In this document: positions 53,146 to 62,168 of the stretch, piece after piece
Position numbering within the stretch: position 1 is the stretch's first letter
How the letters are laid out: each line of letters begins with the position of its first letter
DNA from: Salipiger profundus
GTDB taxonomy: Bacteria; Pseudomonadota; Alphaproteobacteria; Rhodobacterales; Rhodobacteraceae
DNA: 64,000 nucleotides
NCBI RefSeq assembly: GCF_001969385.1
Contig: NZ_CP014796.1
Location: 434,001-498,000 of the forward strand
Direction: 5' to 3'
Translations under genes and position numbers: made by a program
The notes under the pieces: generated by a model
What the model saw: the letters and a program-made list of their open reading frames with translations, nothing else
Databases searched by the model: none
What the model was told of the DNA's origin: nothing

Positions 53146-53481
53146 CTAGGCAGGCTGGCGTTTCCGACCTCCGGCGCAGGTCGCGCAGAAGGGCGTGTCG
53201 GGCAGCACGTCGAGCCGGGCCTCGGCGATCGGCTCTCCGCAGCTCTGGCAGTATCCGTATTCTCCCTCGTCCATGCGACGCAGGGCCGCGCGGATCCGGG
53301 CGATTTCGGCCTGCCCGCTGCTGCCGAGGCTTTCGAGCACCTCGTCACCCTCGCGCTCGACCGCGCTTTCCTCCCAGTCCTTGGGAGCCGGCGCTTCCAG
53401 AGACTCCTCGATTCCCTCGAGCCGTGCGCCGAGCTCTCCGAGTCTCTTCAATAGCATCCTTCTGTGAGTTTCATGCGACAT
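53146..53481 (-). CDS. DksA/TraR-family zinc-finger protein
   Basis: A 111-residue protein of the DksA/TraR family, which acts on RNA polymerase through its secondary channel. The C4 zinc finger is Cys78-x2-Cys81 and Cys99-x2-Cys102 (YCQSCGEPI...FCATCAGG). The N-terminal half is a helical hairpin. It is shorter than E. coli DksA (151), as in many alphaproteobacterial paralogues. I chose the ATG at 53481; an upstream GTG at 53496 is possible. Divergent from the sulfide-detoxification operon. Confidence 0.86.
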   Translation of the reverse strand: MSHETHRRMLLKRLGELGARLEGIEESLEAPAPKDWEESAVEREGDEVLESLGSSGQAEIARIRAALRRMDEGEYGYCQSCGEPIAEARLDVLPDTPFCATCAGGRKRQPA

Positions 53482-53569
53482 GATCTGTCCTGCCACGCTG
53501 TTTTCCGGGCCTCACGATGAAACGGGCGGCAGATCTCCGCAATGATTCAGGTCAATCCGCAATCGGCTC

Positions 53570-53598
53570 TTGAAAACACATTCCAATAAAGCCATATG
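53570..53598 (+). promoter_or_regulatory. candidate promoter of persulfide dioxygenase operon
   Basis: TTGAAA at 53570-53575 and CATATG at 53593-53598, 17 bases apart, lie 24 bases before the start codon. The surrounding 125-base region is the least GC-rich in this part and would also hold any BigR/SqrR-type operator; I could not identify one with confidence. Confidence 0.4.
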
Positions 53599-53621
53599 AC
53601 TTACGAAACGGAGGACCCGCC

Positions 53622-54488
53622 ATGATGTCACCTGAAGTTACCGCATTCTTCGACGACGCCACCAATACGATCTCCTACGTCGTGCGCGACCCCGAGGGGT
53701 CGGCCTGCGCGATCGTCGATTCCGTGCTCGATTTCGACTATTCCTCGGGCCGCACCGATACCCGCTCCGCCGACGCCGTGATCGCCTTCGTGAAGGAGAA
53801 GGGCTACAAGGTCGAATGGCTGCTCGAAAGCCACGTCCACGCCGACCACCTGAGCGCCGCCCCCTACATCCAGGAGCAGCTCGGCGGCAAGATCGGCATC
53901 GGTGATCGCATCCAGATCGTGCAGGACACCTTCGGCAAGGTCTTCAACGAGGGGACCGAGTTCCAGCGCGACGGCTCGCAGTTCGACCAGCTGTTCCGCG
54001 AAGGCGACAGCTTCCATATCGGCCAGCTGCGCGGTGACGTGCTGCACACGCCCGGCCATACGCCCGCCTGCCTGACCTACGTGATCGGCGACGCGGCCTT
54101 TGTCGGAGACACGCTGTTCATGCCCGACTTCGGCACCGCGCGCTGCGACTTCCCCGGCGGCTCGTCCGAGACGCTCTACAACTCGATCCAGAAGATCCTC
54201 GCCCTGCCGGACGAGACCCGGATCTTCGTGGGACACGACTACAAGGCGCCGGGCCGCGACGAATACGCCTGGGAAACCACGGTTGGCGAGCAGAAGGCCG
54301 CCAACATCCACGTCGGCGCGGGCAAGTCCAAGGACGACTTCGTGCACATGCGCGACAGCCGCGACGCGACGCTGGCGATGCCCAAGCTCATCATCCCGTC
54401 GCTGCAGGTGAACATGCGCGCCGGCCGGATGCCGCCGCCCGACGAGAAGGGCGACGTCTTCCTCAAGGTGCCGGTGAACAAGCTCTGA
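53622..54488 (+). CDS. blh: MBL-fold persulfide dioxygenase, Blh/ETHE1-like
   Basis: A 288-residue metallo-beta-lactamase-fold protein. Metal ligands: His71-x-His73-x-Asp75-His76 in ESHVHADHLS, the His in HTPGH, the Asp in FVGDTLF and the His in FVGHDY. Together with the MPDFGTARCDFPGG segment this matches Blh/ETHE1 proteins, which oxidise glutathione persulfide to sulfite. It heads an operon with two YeeE/YedE halves and a rhodanese-like protein, the known bigR/blh-type sulfide detoxification set. GGAGG lies 7 bases upstream of the ATG. Confidence 0.9.
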   Translation: MMSPEVTAFFDDATNTISYVVRDPEGSACAIVDSVLDFDYSSGRTDTRSADAVIAFVKEKGYKVEWLLESHVHADHLSAAPYIQEQLGGKIGIGDRIQIVQDTFGKVFNEGTEFQRDGSQFDQLFREGDSFHIGQLRGDVLHTPGHTPACLTYVIGDAAFVGDTLFMPDFGTARCDFPGGSSETLYNSIQKILALPDETRIFVGHDYKAPGRDEYAWETTVGEQKAANIHVGAGKSKDDFVHMRDSRDATLAMPKLIIPSLQVNMRAGRMPPPDEKGDVFLKVPVNKL

Positions 54489-54570
54489 GATCACTCACGG
54501 ACCTGCGCCCCCGCCGCGAACCGGGGGCGCAGCTTTCTTCGAAGACATACGACCAAGGGAAACGCGCAAC

Positions 54571-54996
54571 ATGCAAATCGACTGGATCTGGGGCCTGATC
54601 GGCGGCTTGCTGATCGGCACCGGCGGCGCCGTGTTCCTGCTCTTCAACGGGCGGATCATGGGCGCTTCCGGCATCATCGGCTCGCTGGTGGACGGCTCGG
54701 CCGGGCGCAGCAAATGGGAGAAGCTGGTCTTTCTGGCCGGCGTCGTTCTGCTGCCGATCATCCTCTACCCGTTCTACCGAGAGGTGAACACGCACATCAC
54801 CGACAACCTCGTGGTGCTGGTCGCCGCCGGCCTGCTCGTGGGCCTCGGCACCCGCATCGCCAACGGCTGCACCTCGGGGCATGGCGTCTGCGGCATCTCG
54901 CGGCTCTCGCCGCGCGGCATCGTCGCCACGGTGATCTACATCCTCGCCGGCGGTGTCGGCGTGATCGTCTTCCGTCACATGCTGGGAGTCATCTGA
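54571..54996 (+). CDS. YeeE/YedE sulfur-transport protein, first half
   Basis: A 141-residue membrane protein with about four helices. The conserved Cys-containing motif NGCTSGHGVCG (Cys100, Cys107) matches YeeE/YedE-type thiosulfate or sulfide-related transporters. It is one half of the usual fused protein; the other half is encoded one base downstream. Confidence 0.9.
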   Translation: MQIDWIWGLIGGLLIGTGGAVFLLFNGRIMGASGIIGSLVDGSAGRSKWEKLVFLAGVVLLPIILYPFYREVNTHITDNLVVLVAAGLLVGLGTRIANGCTSGHGVCGISRLSPRGIVATVIYILAGGVGVIVFRHMLGVI

Positions 54997-54997
54997 T

Positions 54998-55435
54998 ATG
55001 GGGCGCCTGATCTTCTCGTTCATCGCCGGTGGCCTCTTCGGGGCCGGCCTTTTCGTCTCGGGCATGACCGACACCACCAAGGTGCAGGGCTGGCTCGACG
55101 TCTTCGGCGCGTGGGACCCGACGCTCGCCTTCGTCATGGGCGGCGCCATGATCCCCATGTTCATCGCCTGGCAGATCGCCCGGCGGCGTACGCTGTCGGT
55201 GCTGGGCTCCGACCTGCCGCCCCCGCCGTCGACCCGAATCGACGGCCGCCTCGTGGTGGGCTCGCTGATGTTCGGCGCGGGCTGGGGCCTGGCCGGCATC
55301 TGCCCCGGGCCCTCGATCGCGGCGCTGAGCTACGGCGGGCCGTCGCTCTACGTTTTCATCGCTGCGATGCTGACCGGCATGGCGCTCGCGCCTTTCGTAA
55401 GAGCACGTCTGGACAAAGTGGTGCCTGCCGAGTGA
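54998..55435 (+). CDS. YeeE/YedE sulfur-transport protein, second half
   Basis: A 145-residue membrane protein with the matching C-terminal half motif GWGLAGICPGPSIA (single Cys). It begins one base after the first-half stop, so both are made together and probably form a heteromer that moves a sulfur species across the inner membrane. Confidence 0.9.
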   Translation: MGRLIFSFIAGGLFGAGLFVSGMTDTTKVQGWLDVFGAWDPTLAFVMGGAMIPMFIAWQIARRRTLSVLGSDLPPPPSTRIDGRLVVGSLMFGAGWGLAGICPGPSIAALSYGGPSLYVFIAAMLTGMALAPFVRARLDKVVPAE

Positions 55436-55444
55436 TCTTGCCGC

Positions 55445-55876
55445 ATGGCTATGATCAATCTCACTCCCGGATACTCCGTATCCCCGCAAATCGCGGTCGA
55501 CGAAGTGCCCGCCCTCGCTGAGGCGGGCATTTCGCTTGTCATCTGCAACCGCCCCGACGACGAGGTCGAGCCGCCGCTGCAAAGCGCCGCGCTCGAAGAG
55601 GCCGTCCGGGCGGCAGGCATGAATTTCGTCTACATTCCGGTGACCAACGAAGGGCTCACGCTGGACCAGGTGCAGGAGCAGGCCGAGCAGATTGCCGGCG
55701 CCGATGGACCGGTGCTGGCCTACTGCCGCTCGGGCACCCGCAGCTCGATCGTCTGGGCCATGGGAAAGGCCGGCGAGATGCCCGTCGACGAGATCCTCGC
55801 GACCACCTCCAAGGCGGGCTACCAGCTCGACGGTCTCCGCCCCAGCCTCGAATCGCTGGCCGCGCAGAAGTCCTGA
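55445..55876 (+). CDS. rhodanese-like sulfurtransferase (TIGR01244 type)
   Basis: A 143-residue protein with a phosphatase-like fold whose active-site loop is CRSGTRS (Cys94). This is the sulfurtransferase domain that is fused to Blh in some relatives. It starts 9 bases after the preceding stop and closes the sulfide operon; expected to move persulfide sulfur to glutathione. Confidence 0.88.
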   Translation: MAMINLTPGYSVSPQIAVDEVPALAEAGISLVICNRPDDEVEPPLQSAALEEAVRAAGMNFVYIPVTNEGLTLDQVQEQAEQIAGADGPVLAYCRSGTRSSIVWAMGKAGEMPVDEILATTSKAGYQLDGLRPSLESLAAQKS

Positions 55877-55885
55877 CCCCGCGGG

Positions 55886-57061
55886 TCAGGACTTGCCGAT
55901 ATCGAGCGGGGCGGCTGCAAAGTCGAAGTCGCCCATGAGGTCGCTTGGCTGATCCGCCTCCGGCGTGGCGGCCGGCGACATGTCGCCGAAGCCGAAATCG
56001 CCGGTGTCGAATTCCATCGGCGGCAGGTCCGGCAGATCTTCGGCAAGGTCGGAGGCTGCCGGCACCGGCTCAGGCGGTGCCGAATCTCCCCCCTGCGGCG
56101 GCGCTTGCGGAGCTTCGGAAAGGGCAGCGACCGTTGCCTCCCGTTCGATCATGGCGCCAGGCTCCGGCCGGTCGCGATCAGCCGCGCCCTCGGGCCATCT
56201 CAGCCGCACCGCCCGCATCCCGTTCATCTGGCCAAGCCGGCCGCCGGCGATGGGCACCTCGGAGCCCGAGACGAACTCGACCGTGTCGAGCGCATCGGGG
56301 GAAAGCGGCACAAGGTCGCCCGGCCTGAGCCGCTGCGCCACGCTCAACGGCAGTGTCACACGTGAAAGCACGGCCTCCATCCGCACCGGCAGCAGGGTCA
56401 TCGTCTTCTCGTGCGGCCCCTCGGCCCCCTCGCCCGCCTCGGTCGCCGCAAGGGGATCTTCCGCCTCGGGCCGCTCGGGCAGGACGATCATCATGTCGCC
56501 CTTGCGCCGGCCCAGCGCGAGATCCACCGAGACCGAGAAGACCCGGTAGCTTGCGGCGTCGAGCAGCAGACCGGCGGCGCGCGGGTCTTCGAGCATCGCG
56601 CCGAAGCGGTAGCCTGCCAGCTGGGCGTGCAGCGGATGCCCGTCGAGGTAGCGCTCGAACCGCTCGAGCGTGCCGTCGAGCAACGGTGACACCATCGCCG
56701 CATCTGTCGGTGTGAGCGCGCGATCCTCGACAGGCATCTGGGTGACCTGCAGGATCGTCTGCACCTCGGTCAGGCCGGTGAGGATCTCGCGATCGACCAT
56801 GGCGAGCCCCAGCGCCCCGCCGGGACCGTCGAGCAGCAGCAGGAGCCCGCGCGGGGGCAGCATCTCGACCACCTGATCCTGATCCGCGATCTCCTGACCC
56901 ACGCCATGGGTGACGAGCGCAAGATCCCACAGCACATCGGCACTGCGAGACAACGCGCGGCGCAGGGCCTTGGCCGGCGACATCGCGCGCGCCTCGAAGG
57001 CCCGGCGCGCCGCGCTGGCCTTTCGGCCCAGAACATCGGTCTGTCTTGCGGGATCACCCAT
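55886..57061 (-). CDS. FliM-like SpoA-domain protein
   Basis: A 391-residue protein. Residues about 40-235 resemble the FliM middle domain and about 240-290 a SpoA (FliM/FliN C-terminal) domain: LPLSVAQRLRPGDLVPLSPDALDTVEF, then GGRLGQMNGMRAVRL. The last 90 residues are Pro/Ala/Asp-rich and probably disordered. FliM is the flagellar switch protein, but no flagellar genes are nearby and the usual N-terminal CheY-binding motif is not evident. The ATG at 57061 was chosen over a TTG at 57097. Confidence 0.78.
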   Translation of the reverse strand: MGDPARQTDVLGRKASAARRAFEARAMSPAKALRRALSRSADVLWDLALVTHGVGQEIADQDQVVEMLPPRGLLLLLDGPGGALGLAMVDREILTGLTEVQTILQVTQMPVEDRALTPTDAAMVSPLLDGTLERFERYLDGHPLHAQLAGYRFGAMLEDPRAAGLLLDAASYRVFSVSVDLALGRRKGDMMIVLPERPEAEDPLAATEAGEGAEGPHEKTMTLLPVRMEAVLSRVTLPLSVAQRLRPGDLVPLSPDALDTVEFVSGSEVPIAGGRLGQMNGMRAVRLRWPEGAADRDRPEPGAMIEREATVAALSEAPQAPPQGGDSAPPEPVPAASDLAEDLPDLPPMEFDTGDFGFGDMSPAATPEADQPSDLMGDFDFAAAPLDIGKS

Positions 57062-57159
57062 CGCCTTCCTGGCCTGTTTTCCGGCGGACTCCCTCAAGGG
57101 TATGGGTGAATAAGGTTACCAAGGGCTTTAGCCCGGCGCGGCATTCCGCGTTGCGGCCC

Positions 57160-59835
57160 CTACTGCGCGGCCATCGCGATATCGGCCGGCAGCACCACAC
57201 GGAAGGCCGCGCCGCCCTGTGCCGGAAGGTATCCGATCTCGCCACCGAGACGCGCCATGATCTGCCGGCAGATCGCCAGCCCGAGCCCCGCGCCCCCAGC
57301 CTTCTGGTCGCTCACGCGGCTGAACTTCTCGAAGATCACGTCCTGCGCCTCGGTCGATATGCCCGAGCCGTTGTCGATGAAGTCGATCACCACGCGGTCG
57401 CCGGTGCGCACCCGGATCTCGAGCCGCGGCTCGGCGGCATCGCAGTATTTACGCGCGTTGGCCACGAGGTTGATGAACACCTGGCTGAGCCGGTCGATGT
57501 CGGTGTTCAGCCAGACCTGCTCGGCCGCCGGGTCGCGGTTGATGCGCAGCCGCGCGCCATGTTCGTCGGCGGCGGCGGCCGCCACCGCCCGGTCGAGCAC
57601 ATCCGACAGCAGCCCCTCGCGCAGGTTCAGGTTCACCTGCCCGTTCTCGAGGACGGACAGATCGAGCAGATCGTCGAGCAGCCGGGTCAGACGGATCGCC
57701 TCGTCGTGGATGATCGAGGCATACTTGCTCTGCTCCTCGGGGCCCAGTCCCTCGGTGTCGCGCAGGATCTCGGAGAACGCCCGGATCGAGGTCATCGGGG
57801 TGCGCAACTCGTGGCTGATCTGGCTGAGAAAGGCATCCTTCTGCACCGACAGCCGCGTGAGCTTCGAGTTCGCCTCGCGCAGCTGCGCGGCGGTGCGCGC
57901 CAGCTCCTGCGACTGCGCTTCGAGCCGGGCAGAGTATTCCATGAGCTGCGCGGTCTCGTCGGCCACCGCCATCAGGTCCTCGACCGAGACCGACATGCCG
58001 CCGACGATCTGCCCGACCATCGCGTGCGCCGTGGCCGCGCCGACCGAGCCCGCGAGCTCGCGTTCCAGCGTCTCGAGGAAGTCCGGCGTCGGCGCCGGCA
58101 GCGCACCGGGCATCCCCTGCCGCTGCGCCTCGCGCTCGAAGAGCTGCCGGGCGTCGCGCGCCCCGAGGATGCGCTGCGCCATGACCATCAGGTCCTCGGT
58201 CTCGGCCACCCGGCCGGTCCAGCTGCGCGGCGCGTTGGAATGGTCGAAGACGTTGACGAACTGCGCCCCCTGCAGCCGCTCAAGCGGCCCGGGGAAGCTC
58301 GCGAGCGAGGCCAGCACGAAGCCCGCCGTGTTGAGCGTCAGAGACCAGAAGACCGCGTGCAGCAGCGGGTCCATCCCCTCGATCCCGAACAGCGCCTGCG
58401 GCCGCAGCCACGAGAGCCCGAAGGGCCCCGCCACGAGCCACGCATCGGGCAGGAAGACACCGGAGCCGAAGCTCGGCAGGAAAACCGTGTAGCCCCAGCA
58501 TCCGAAGCCGAGCGTGAGCCCGGTGAGCGCCCCCAGCCGCGACGCGCCGCGCCAGAAGATGCCGCCGAGCATGGCGGGCAGCACCTGCGCGACGCCCGCG
58601 AAGCTGATGAGCCCGATCGAGGCCAGCGCCGCGCCGCCGCCCGACAGCCGGTAGTAGAGATACCCCAGCATCACCACGGCGATGATCGACAGCCGCCGCG
58701 ACAGCAAAACCACGTGCCGGACGTCCCCCGAGACCTTGGCGCCGCCCGCCGCGAAGCGCAGCCACAGCGGCATGACCACGTGGTTCGAGACCATCGTCGA
58801 CAGCGCGATGGCGGCGACGATGACCATGGAGGTGGCCGAGCTGAAGCCGCCGAGGAACGACAGCACCGCCAGCCCGTCGCGGCCCTCGCTCAGCGGCAGG
58901 GTCAGCACGAAGAGGTCGGGGTTCGACCCTTCTGGCAGCATGTCGAGCCCCGCGACGGCGATCGGCACCACGAAGAGGCTCATCAAGCCGAGGTAGAGCG
59001 GAAAGGCCCAACTTGCGGTGCGCAGGTGGGTCTCGTTGTCGTTCTCGACCACGAGCACCTGGAAGATGCGCGGCAGGCACAGGAAAGCCGCCGCCGAGAG
59101 CATCATCAGCCCCGCCCAGCGCCCGCCGTTGATCTCCCAGTGCCCCAGAGGCGAGGCGTCGATCCGGTCGAGCGTGCCCGAGACCCCGCCCGAGAGCCCC
59201 CAGACCACGAAGACCCCGACGGCGAGCAGCGCCGCGAGTTTCACCACGGCCTCGACGGCGATGGCCATGACCACGCCGTTGTGGCGTTCGTTGGCGTCGA
59301 GGTTGCGGGTGCCGAAGATCACCGTGAAGAGCGCGAGACCGGCGGCGACCCAGAGCGCGGTGTGGCCGCTCTCTTCGCCGGTGGCCATGTCGCCCACGCC
59401 GAAGACCTCGAAGCTCAGGGTGACCGACTGGAGCTGCAGCGCGATGTACGGCGTGGTGCCGACCACCGCGAGGATCGTGACCCCGACCGCCAGCAGGTTC
59501 GACTTGCCGTAACGGGACGAGATCAGGTCGGCGACCGAGGTGATACGCTGGCTGCGCCCGATACGCACGAGCCGGCGCAGGATCCACCACCAGCCGATGA
59601 GCACCAGCGACGGCCCGAGGTAGATCGTCAGGTATTCGAACCCCGACCGCACCGCCGAGCCCACGGCGCCGTAGAAGGTCCACGCAGTGCAGTAGATCGA
59701 CAGCGACAGCGTGTAGACCATGGGCGAGCGCAGCCAGCTCGCCTGTCCGCGAATGGCCGCCCGCTCGGCCACGAAGGCGATGGCGAAGAGAAACACCGCG
59801 TAGGCGCTGCAGACGGCGACCAGCGTATTGAGCAT
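57160..59835 (-). CDS. Na+/solute symporter-histidine kinase fusion
   Basis: An 891-residue hybrid. The first ~500 residues have about 13 membrane helices of the sodium:solute symporter family. A linker with coiled coil (about 610-665) leads to a HisKA domain with phospho-acceptor His675 (SQISHELRTPM) and a HATPase domain (N box NLVANARKYC, G boxes DFIDNGSGIS and GGAGLGLAICR). This architecture resembles CbrA and MxtR, which sense or respond to carbon-source transport. It lies 2 bases downstream of the 107-residue gene. Confidence 0.92.
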   Translation of the reverse strand: MLNTLVAVCSAYAVFLFAIAFVAERAAIRGQASWLRSPMVYTLSLSIYCTAWTFYGAVGSAVRSGFEYLTIYLGPSLVLIGWWWILRRLVRIGRSQRITSVADLISSRYGKSNLLAVGVTILAVVGTTPYIALQLQSVTLSFEVFGVGDMATGEESGHTALWVAAGLALFTVIFGTRNLDANERHNGVVMAIAVEAVVKLAALLAVGVFVVWGLSGGVSGTLDRIDASPLGHWEINGGRWAGLMMLSAAAFLCLPRIFQVLVVENDNETHLRTASWAFPLYLGLMSLFVVPIAVAGLDMLPEGSNPDLFVLTLPLSEGRDGLAVLSFLGGFSSATSMVIVAAIALSTMVSNHVVMPLWLRFAAGGAKVSGDVRHVVLLSRRLSIIAVVMLGYLYYRLSGGGAALASIGLISFAGVAQVLPAMLGGIFWRGASRLGALTGLTLGFGCWGYTVFLPSFGSGVFLPDAWLVAGPFGLSWLRPQALFGIEGMDPLLHAVFWSLTLNTAGFVLASLASFPGPLERLQGAQFVNVFDHSNAPRSWTGRVAETEDLMVMAQRILGARDARQLFEREAQRQGMPGALPAPTPDFLETLERELAGSVGAATAHAMVGQIVGGMSVSVEDLMAVADETAQLMEYSARLEAQSQELARTAAQLREANSKLTRLSVQKDAFLSQISHELRTPMTSIRAFSEILRDTEGLGPEEQSKYASIIHDEAIRLTRLLDDLLDLSVLENGQVNLNLREGLLSDVLDRAVAAAAADEHGARLRINRDPAAEQVWLNTDIDRLSQVFINLVANARKYCDAAEPRLEIRVRTGDRVVIDFIDNGSGISTEAQDVIFEKFSRVSDQKAGGAGLGLAICRQIMARLGGEIGYLPAQGGAAFRVVLPADIAMAAQ

Positions 59836-59837
59836 GG

Positions 59838-60161
59838 TCAGGGCGCCTCCGCCCGGCGGGGCCCGGGCTCGGCCCTCTCGGACTCGCCCGTGTCGGCCTC
59901 GCGCGCCTGCGCCGTCAGCCGCCACGACAGGACGCCCGCGCCCAGCACCAGAAGCGCCCAGACGCCGAACAGGTAGACGATGGCGCTCGACGAGCGCACC
60001 GCGGCCGTGCCCTCCTCGCGCCAGAGCAGCGGGATCAGCCAGAGCAGCAGCCCGATGAAGGGCAGCACGCGGGCCGCGTCGATCACCCGGCGGCGACGGT
60101 AGGATTGCCGTTCGAGAAACACCGGGGGCTTGCCCCGTCGCGGCGGCCCGCTCTCGGTCAT
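59838..60161 (-). CDS. two-helix membrane protein between kinase and regulator
   Basis: A 107-residue protein with a basic N-terminus, two hydrophobic helices (VLPFIGLLLWLIPLLW and AIVYLFGVWALLVLGAGVL) and a charged tail. The ATG overlaps the response-regulator stop (ATGA at 60158-60161). Its position within the two-component operon suggests a role in the same signalling path, but nothing in it shows a function. Confidence 0.75.
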   Translation of the reverse strand: MTESGPPRRGKPPVFLERQSYRRRRVIDAARVLPFIGLLLWLIPLLWREEGTAAVRSSSAIVYLFGVWALLVLGAGVLSWRLTAQAREADTGESERAEPGPRRAEAP

Positions 60162-60532
60162 GAGGTCTCGGCCATCAGCGCGCGCACCTGCTCGAGCATC
60201 TCGGCGTTCGAGAAGGGCTTGGTCATGAAGGCCGACACCCCTGCCCGCTCGGCCATCTCGCGGTCGCGCGACTGGCCGCGCGCCGTGAGCATGAGCACCG
60301 GCAGCTCCGCGGTATCCGCCTCTTCGCGCAACTCTCGCAGGATATCGTAGCCGCTCTTGCCCGGCAGCATGACATCAAGGATCAGCAGGTCCGGCGGGCT
60401 AGCGCGCAGCTTGTCGTTGGCGGTGGTGCCGTCGGAATGCGTGTCCACCGACAGCCCCTCGCGCGAAAGGATGAAGCTGATCGCCTCGATGATGTTGGGC
60501 TCGTCCTCGATCAGCATCACTCGTTTCGACAT
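60158..60532 (-). CDS. receiver-only response regulator
   Basis: A 124-residue CheY-like protein. Phosphorylation site Asp53 (LLILDVMLPG), acidic Glu9-Asp10, Thr83 and Lys105 (MTKPF) are in place. No output domain. It is the probable partner of the downstream kinase and would act by protein contact or through a phosphorelay. The ATG at 60532 follows AAGGG; longer upstream frames look non-coding. Confidence 0.9.
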   Translation of the reverse strand: MSKRVMLIEDEPNIIEAISFILSREGLSVDTHSDGTTANDKLRASPPDLLILDVMLPGKSGYDILRELREEADTAELPVLMLTARGQSRDREMAERAGVSAFMTKPFSNAEMLEQVRALMAETS

Positions 60533-60627
60533 ATGCACCCTTTCCCCCTGTCCCGGCCTCCTCAGCACCCGAACCGCGGATTGTCTCCCCTGTAAAAAAC
60601 TTATCGCGAATGTGATCGCAGGTGTCA

Positions 60628-60655
60628 AAAAAGATCAGATCCGATCAGATCGGAT
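60628..60655 (-). terminator. GATC-rich terminator of XRE/acyl-type regulator gene
   Basis: ATCCGATC-A-GATCGGAT at 60639-60655 is a perfect 8-bp inverted repeat with one centre base. Read on the minus strand it overlaps the last codons of the regulator gene and is followed by CTGATC and six T. Several GATC tetramers fall within 30 bases. Confidence 0.65.
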
Positions 60656-61946
60656 CGGAGGCGAGCAGCGAGGGCTCGCGCCGTGCCGGACAGGAGACGC
60701 GCGGACAGATCCGGCAGGTCACGCCGACCTCTTCGGCCCCGTCCGCCGCGCGGGCCGGCGCCGGGGCGATCATCATGTGCGCCTCGAACACCGGCTCGCG
60801 GTTGAGCTCGGGCGGGCCGGCCGGCTGGGCAAAGGCGATGGCGGTGACCGCGCCGCTCTGGCGCCCGGCGGCGCGCAGGGTGCGGCTGAGCACCGACATC
60901 GGACGCGACAGCGCGGCGAAGAGCGGCCAGAGCGGGCAATCGGCGCCGAAGCGCGGGATCGGGAAATCGGGCAGCGGCCGGCGAAAGGTGAAAACGCCCG
61001 AGGCATCGCAGATCGCCAGGCCCACGGGGCCGCAGGGCGCGTTGGCCGGCAGCGTCGCCAGCCGCCGCATCGCCCGCGCCGGATCGGTGCCGAAGCGCTG
61101 CGCCAGCGCCAGCGGGTCGGTTCCGGTGACCACGACCGCCTCCATGACACGATCGAGCGGCATCGCCGCCGCATCCGCCGCGTAGCGCTGGAACGCCCGG
61201 CGCAACAGCGCCTGCGCGGTCGGCGAGAGCTCTGCGCCCATGTCGCCCGCCACCGCTTCGGGCGCGGCGCCAGCATCGAGCGGCGCGATGTGATACTCGG
61301 CGGCCTCGAACAGCGCTTCGAGTTCCTCCTGCGGCGTGCCGCGCTCGGCGGCGGCCTTGCCCTCGGCCTCGAGATAGGAGGCAAGGCTGCGGCTGCTCTC
61401 TGCAAGCCGCGCGCTGTCCTCGTAGATGTTGCGGTGGAAGCGGCGCTGCCAGTCCGGATCGATGTCGCCCGGCTCGGCGAGGATCGAGGCGGTCGAGCGG
61501 ATCGCCGTCACCGTCGACAGCATCTCGTGCAAGGCATCGGCGAGATGCGGGTCATGCGCCAGCCGGTCGGTCAGCGTCTCGACCGACCGTTCGAGCGTGT
61601 CGATGCGATTGCGGGCGTCGGCGAGCAGCCGGGCCCAGCCGGGAAAGCGCCCGGCGAACTCGTCGAGGCGGTCGAGCTCGGCCCCGGTCTCGCCGTCGCG
61701 CAACGCCGCCTCGCGCAGCGTCGCGATCAGCGTGGCCTCGGCCCCCTCGGTCAGGACCGCCGGCTCGACCCCGAGGATCTCGGCGATGTCGAGCAGCAAC
61801 TTTCCGCCGATTCTGCGCCGGTTATGCTCGATAAGGTTGAGATAGGACGCCGAGATTTCCGCACGACGCGCAAGCTCGGCCTGCTTCAGTCCAAGGATGA
61901 TGCGCCGTTCGCGGATGCGCGAGCCTGTGAGCGTGTCGCGGGCCAT
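60645..61946 (-). CDS. XRE-family regulator with short-chain-acyl-type C-terminal domain
   Basis: A 433-residue regulator. Residues about 5-65 form a Cro/C1 helix-turn-helix (LKQAELARRAEISASYLNLIEHNRR). The middle and C-terminal parts, ending in a Cys motif (CRICPRVSCPARREPSLL), match the ScfR/PccR/RamB group, which sense short-chain acyl-CoAs and control acetate, propionate or glyoxylate genes. It is divergent from a LIV-type transporter operon, with 222 bases between the starts. Confidence 0.87.
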   Translation of the reverse strand: MARDTLTGSRIRERRIILGLKQAELARRAEISASYLNLIEHNRRRIGGKLLLDIAEILGVEPAVLTEGAEATLIATLREAALRDGETGAELDRLDEFAGRFPGWARLLADARNRIDTLERSVETLTDRLAHDPHLADALHEMLSTVTAIRSTASILAEPGDIDPDWQRRFHRNIYEDSARLAESSRSLASYLEAEGKAAAERGTPQEELEALFEAAEYHIAPLDAGAAPEAVAGDMGAELSPTAQALLRRAFQRYAADAAAMPLDRVMEAVVVTGTDPLALAQRFGTDPARAMRRLATLPANAPCGPVGLAICDASGVFTFRRPLPDFPIPRFGADCPLWPLFAALSRPMSVLSRTLRAAGRQSGAVTAIAFAQPAGPPELNREPVFEAHMMIAPAPARAADGAEEVGVTCRICPRVSCPARREPSLLASDPI

Positions 61947-61985
61947 GGTCGCTTATCAAGTCCTTTCAACGCCTTTCTGCGGCGC

Positions 61986-61999
61986 AACATAAAAATGTT
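61986..61999. promoter_or_regulatory. inverted repeat upstream of acyl-type regulator
   Basis: AACAT-AAAA-ATGTT lies 40 bases before the regulator start in an AT-rich divergent promoter region. Possible autoregulatory site. A TTGACA at 62030-62035 could be the -35 box of the transporter operon, but I see no good -10 box with it. Confidence 0.3.
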
Positions 62000-62168
62000 T
62001 ACAGAAGACTATGGCATACTGTTCATTCGTTGACAAAAAGATTGTTCCAACAAAGGCAGTTGTTGCGCGATTTTCAATCCCCGCAAATACTGATTTTGCA
62101 CATCGCTGTGCGCGTGCCGGAGGGAAGAGGAGCCCGCCTGCACATCTTTACAAAATGGGAGGAATTTC

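Noticed and set aside
57046..59976. A 976-codon open frame opposite the symporter-kinase gene
   Set aside because: Same reason: low-complexity Arg/Glu/His-rich translation without motifs, opposite a clear kinase.
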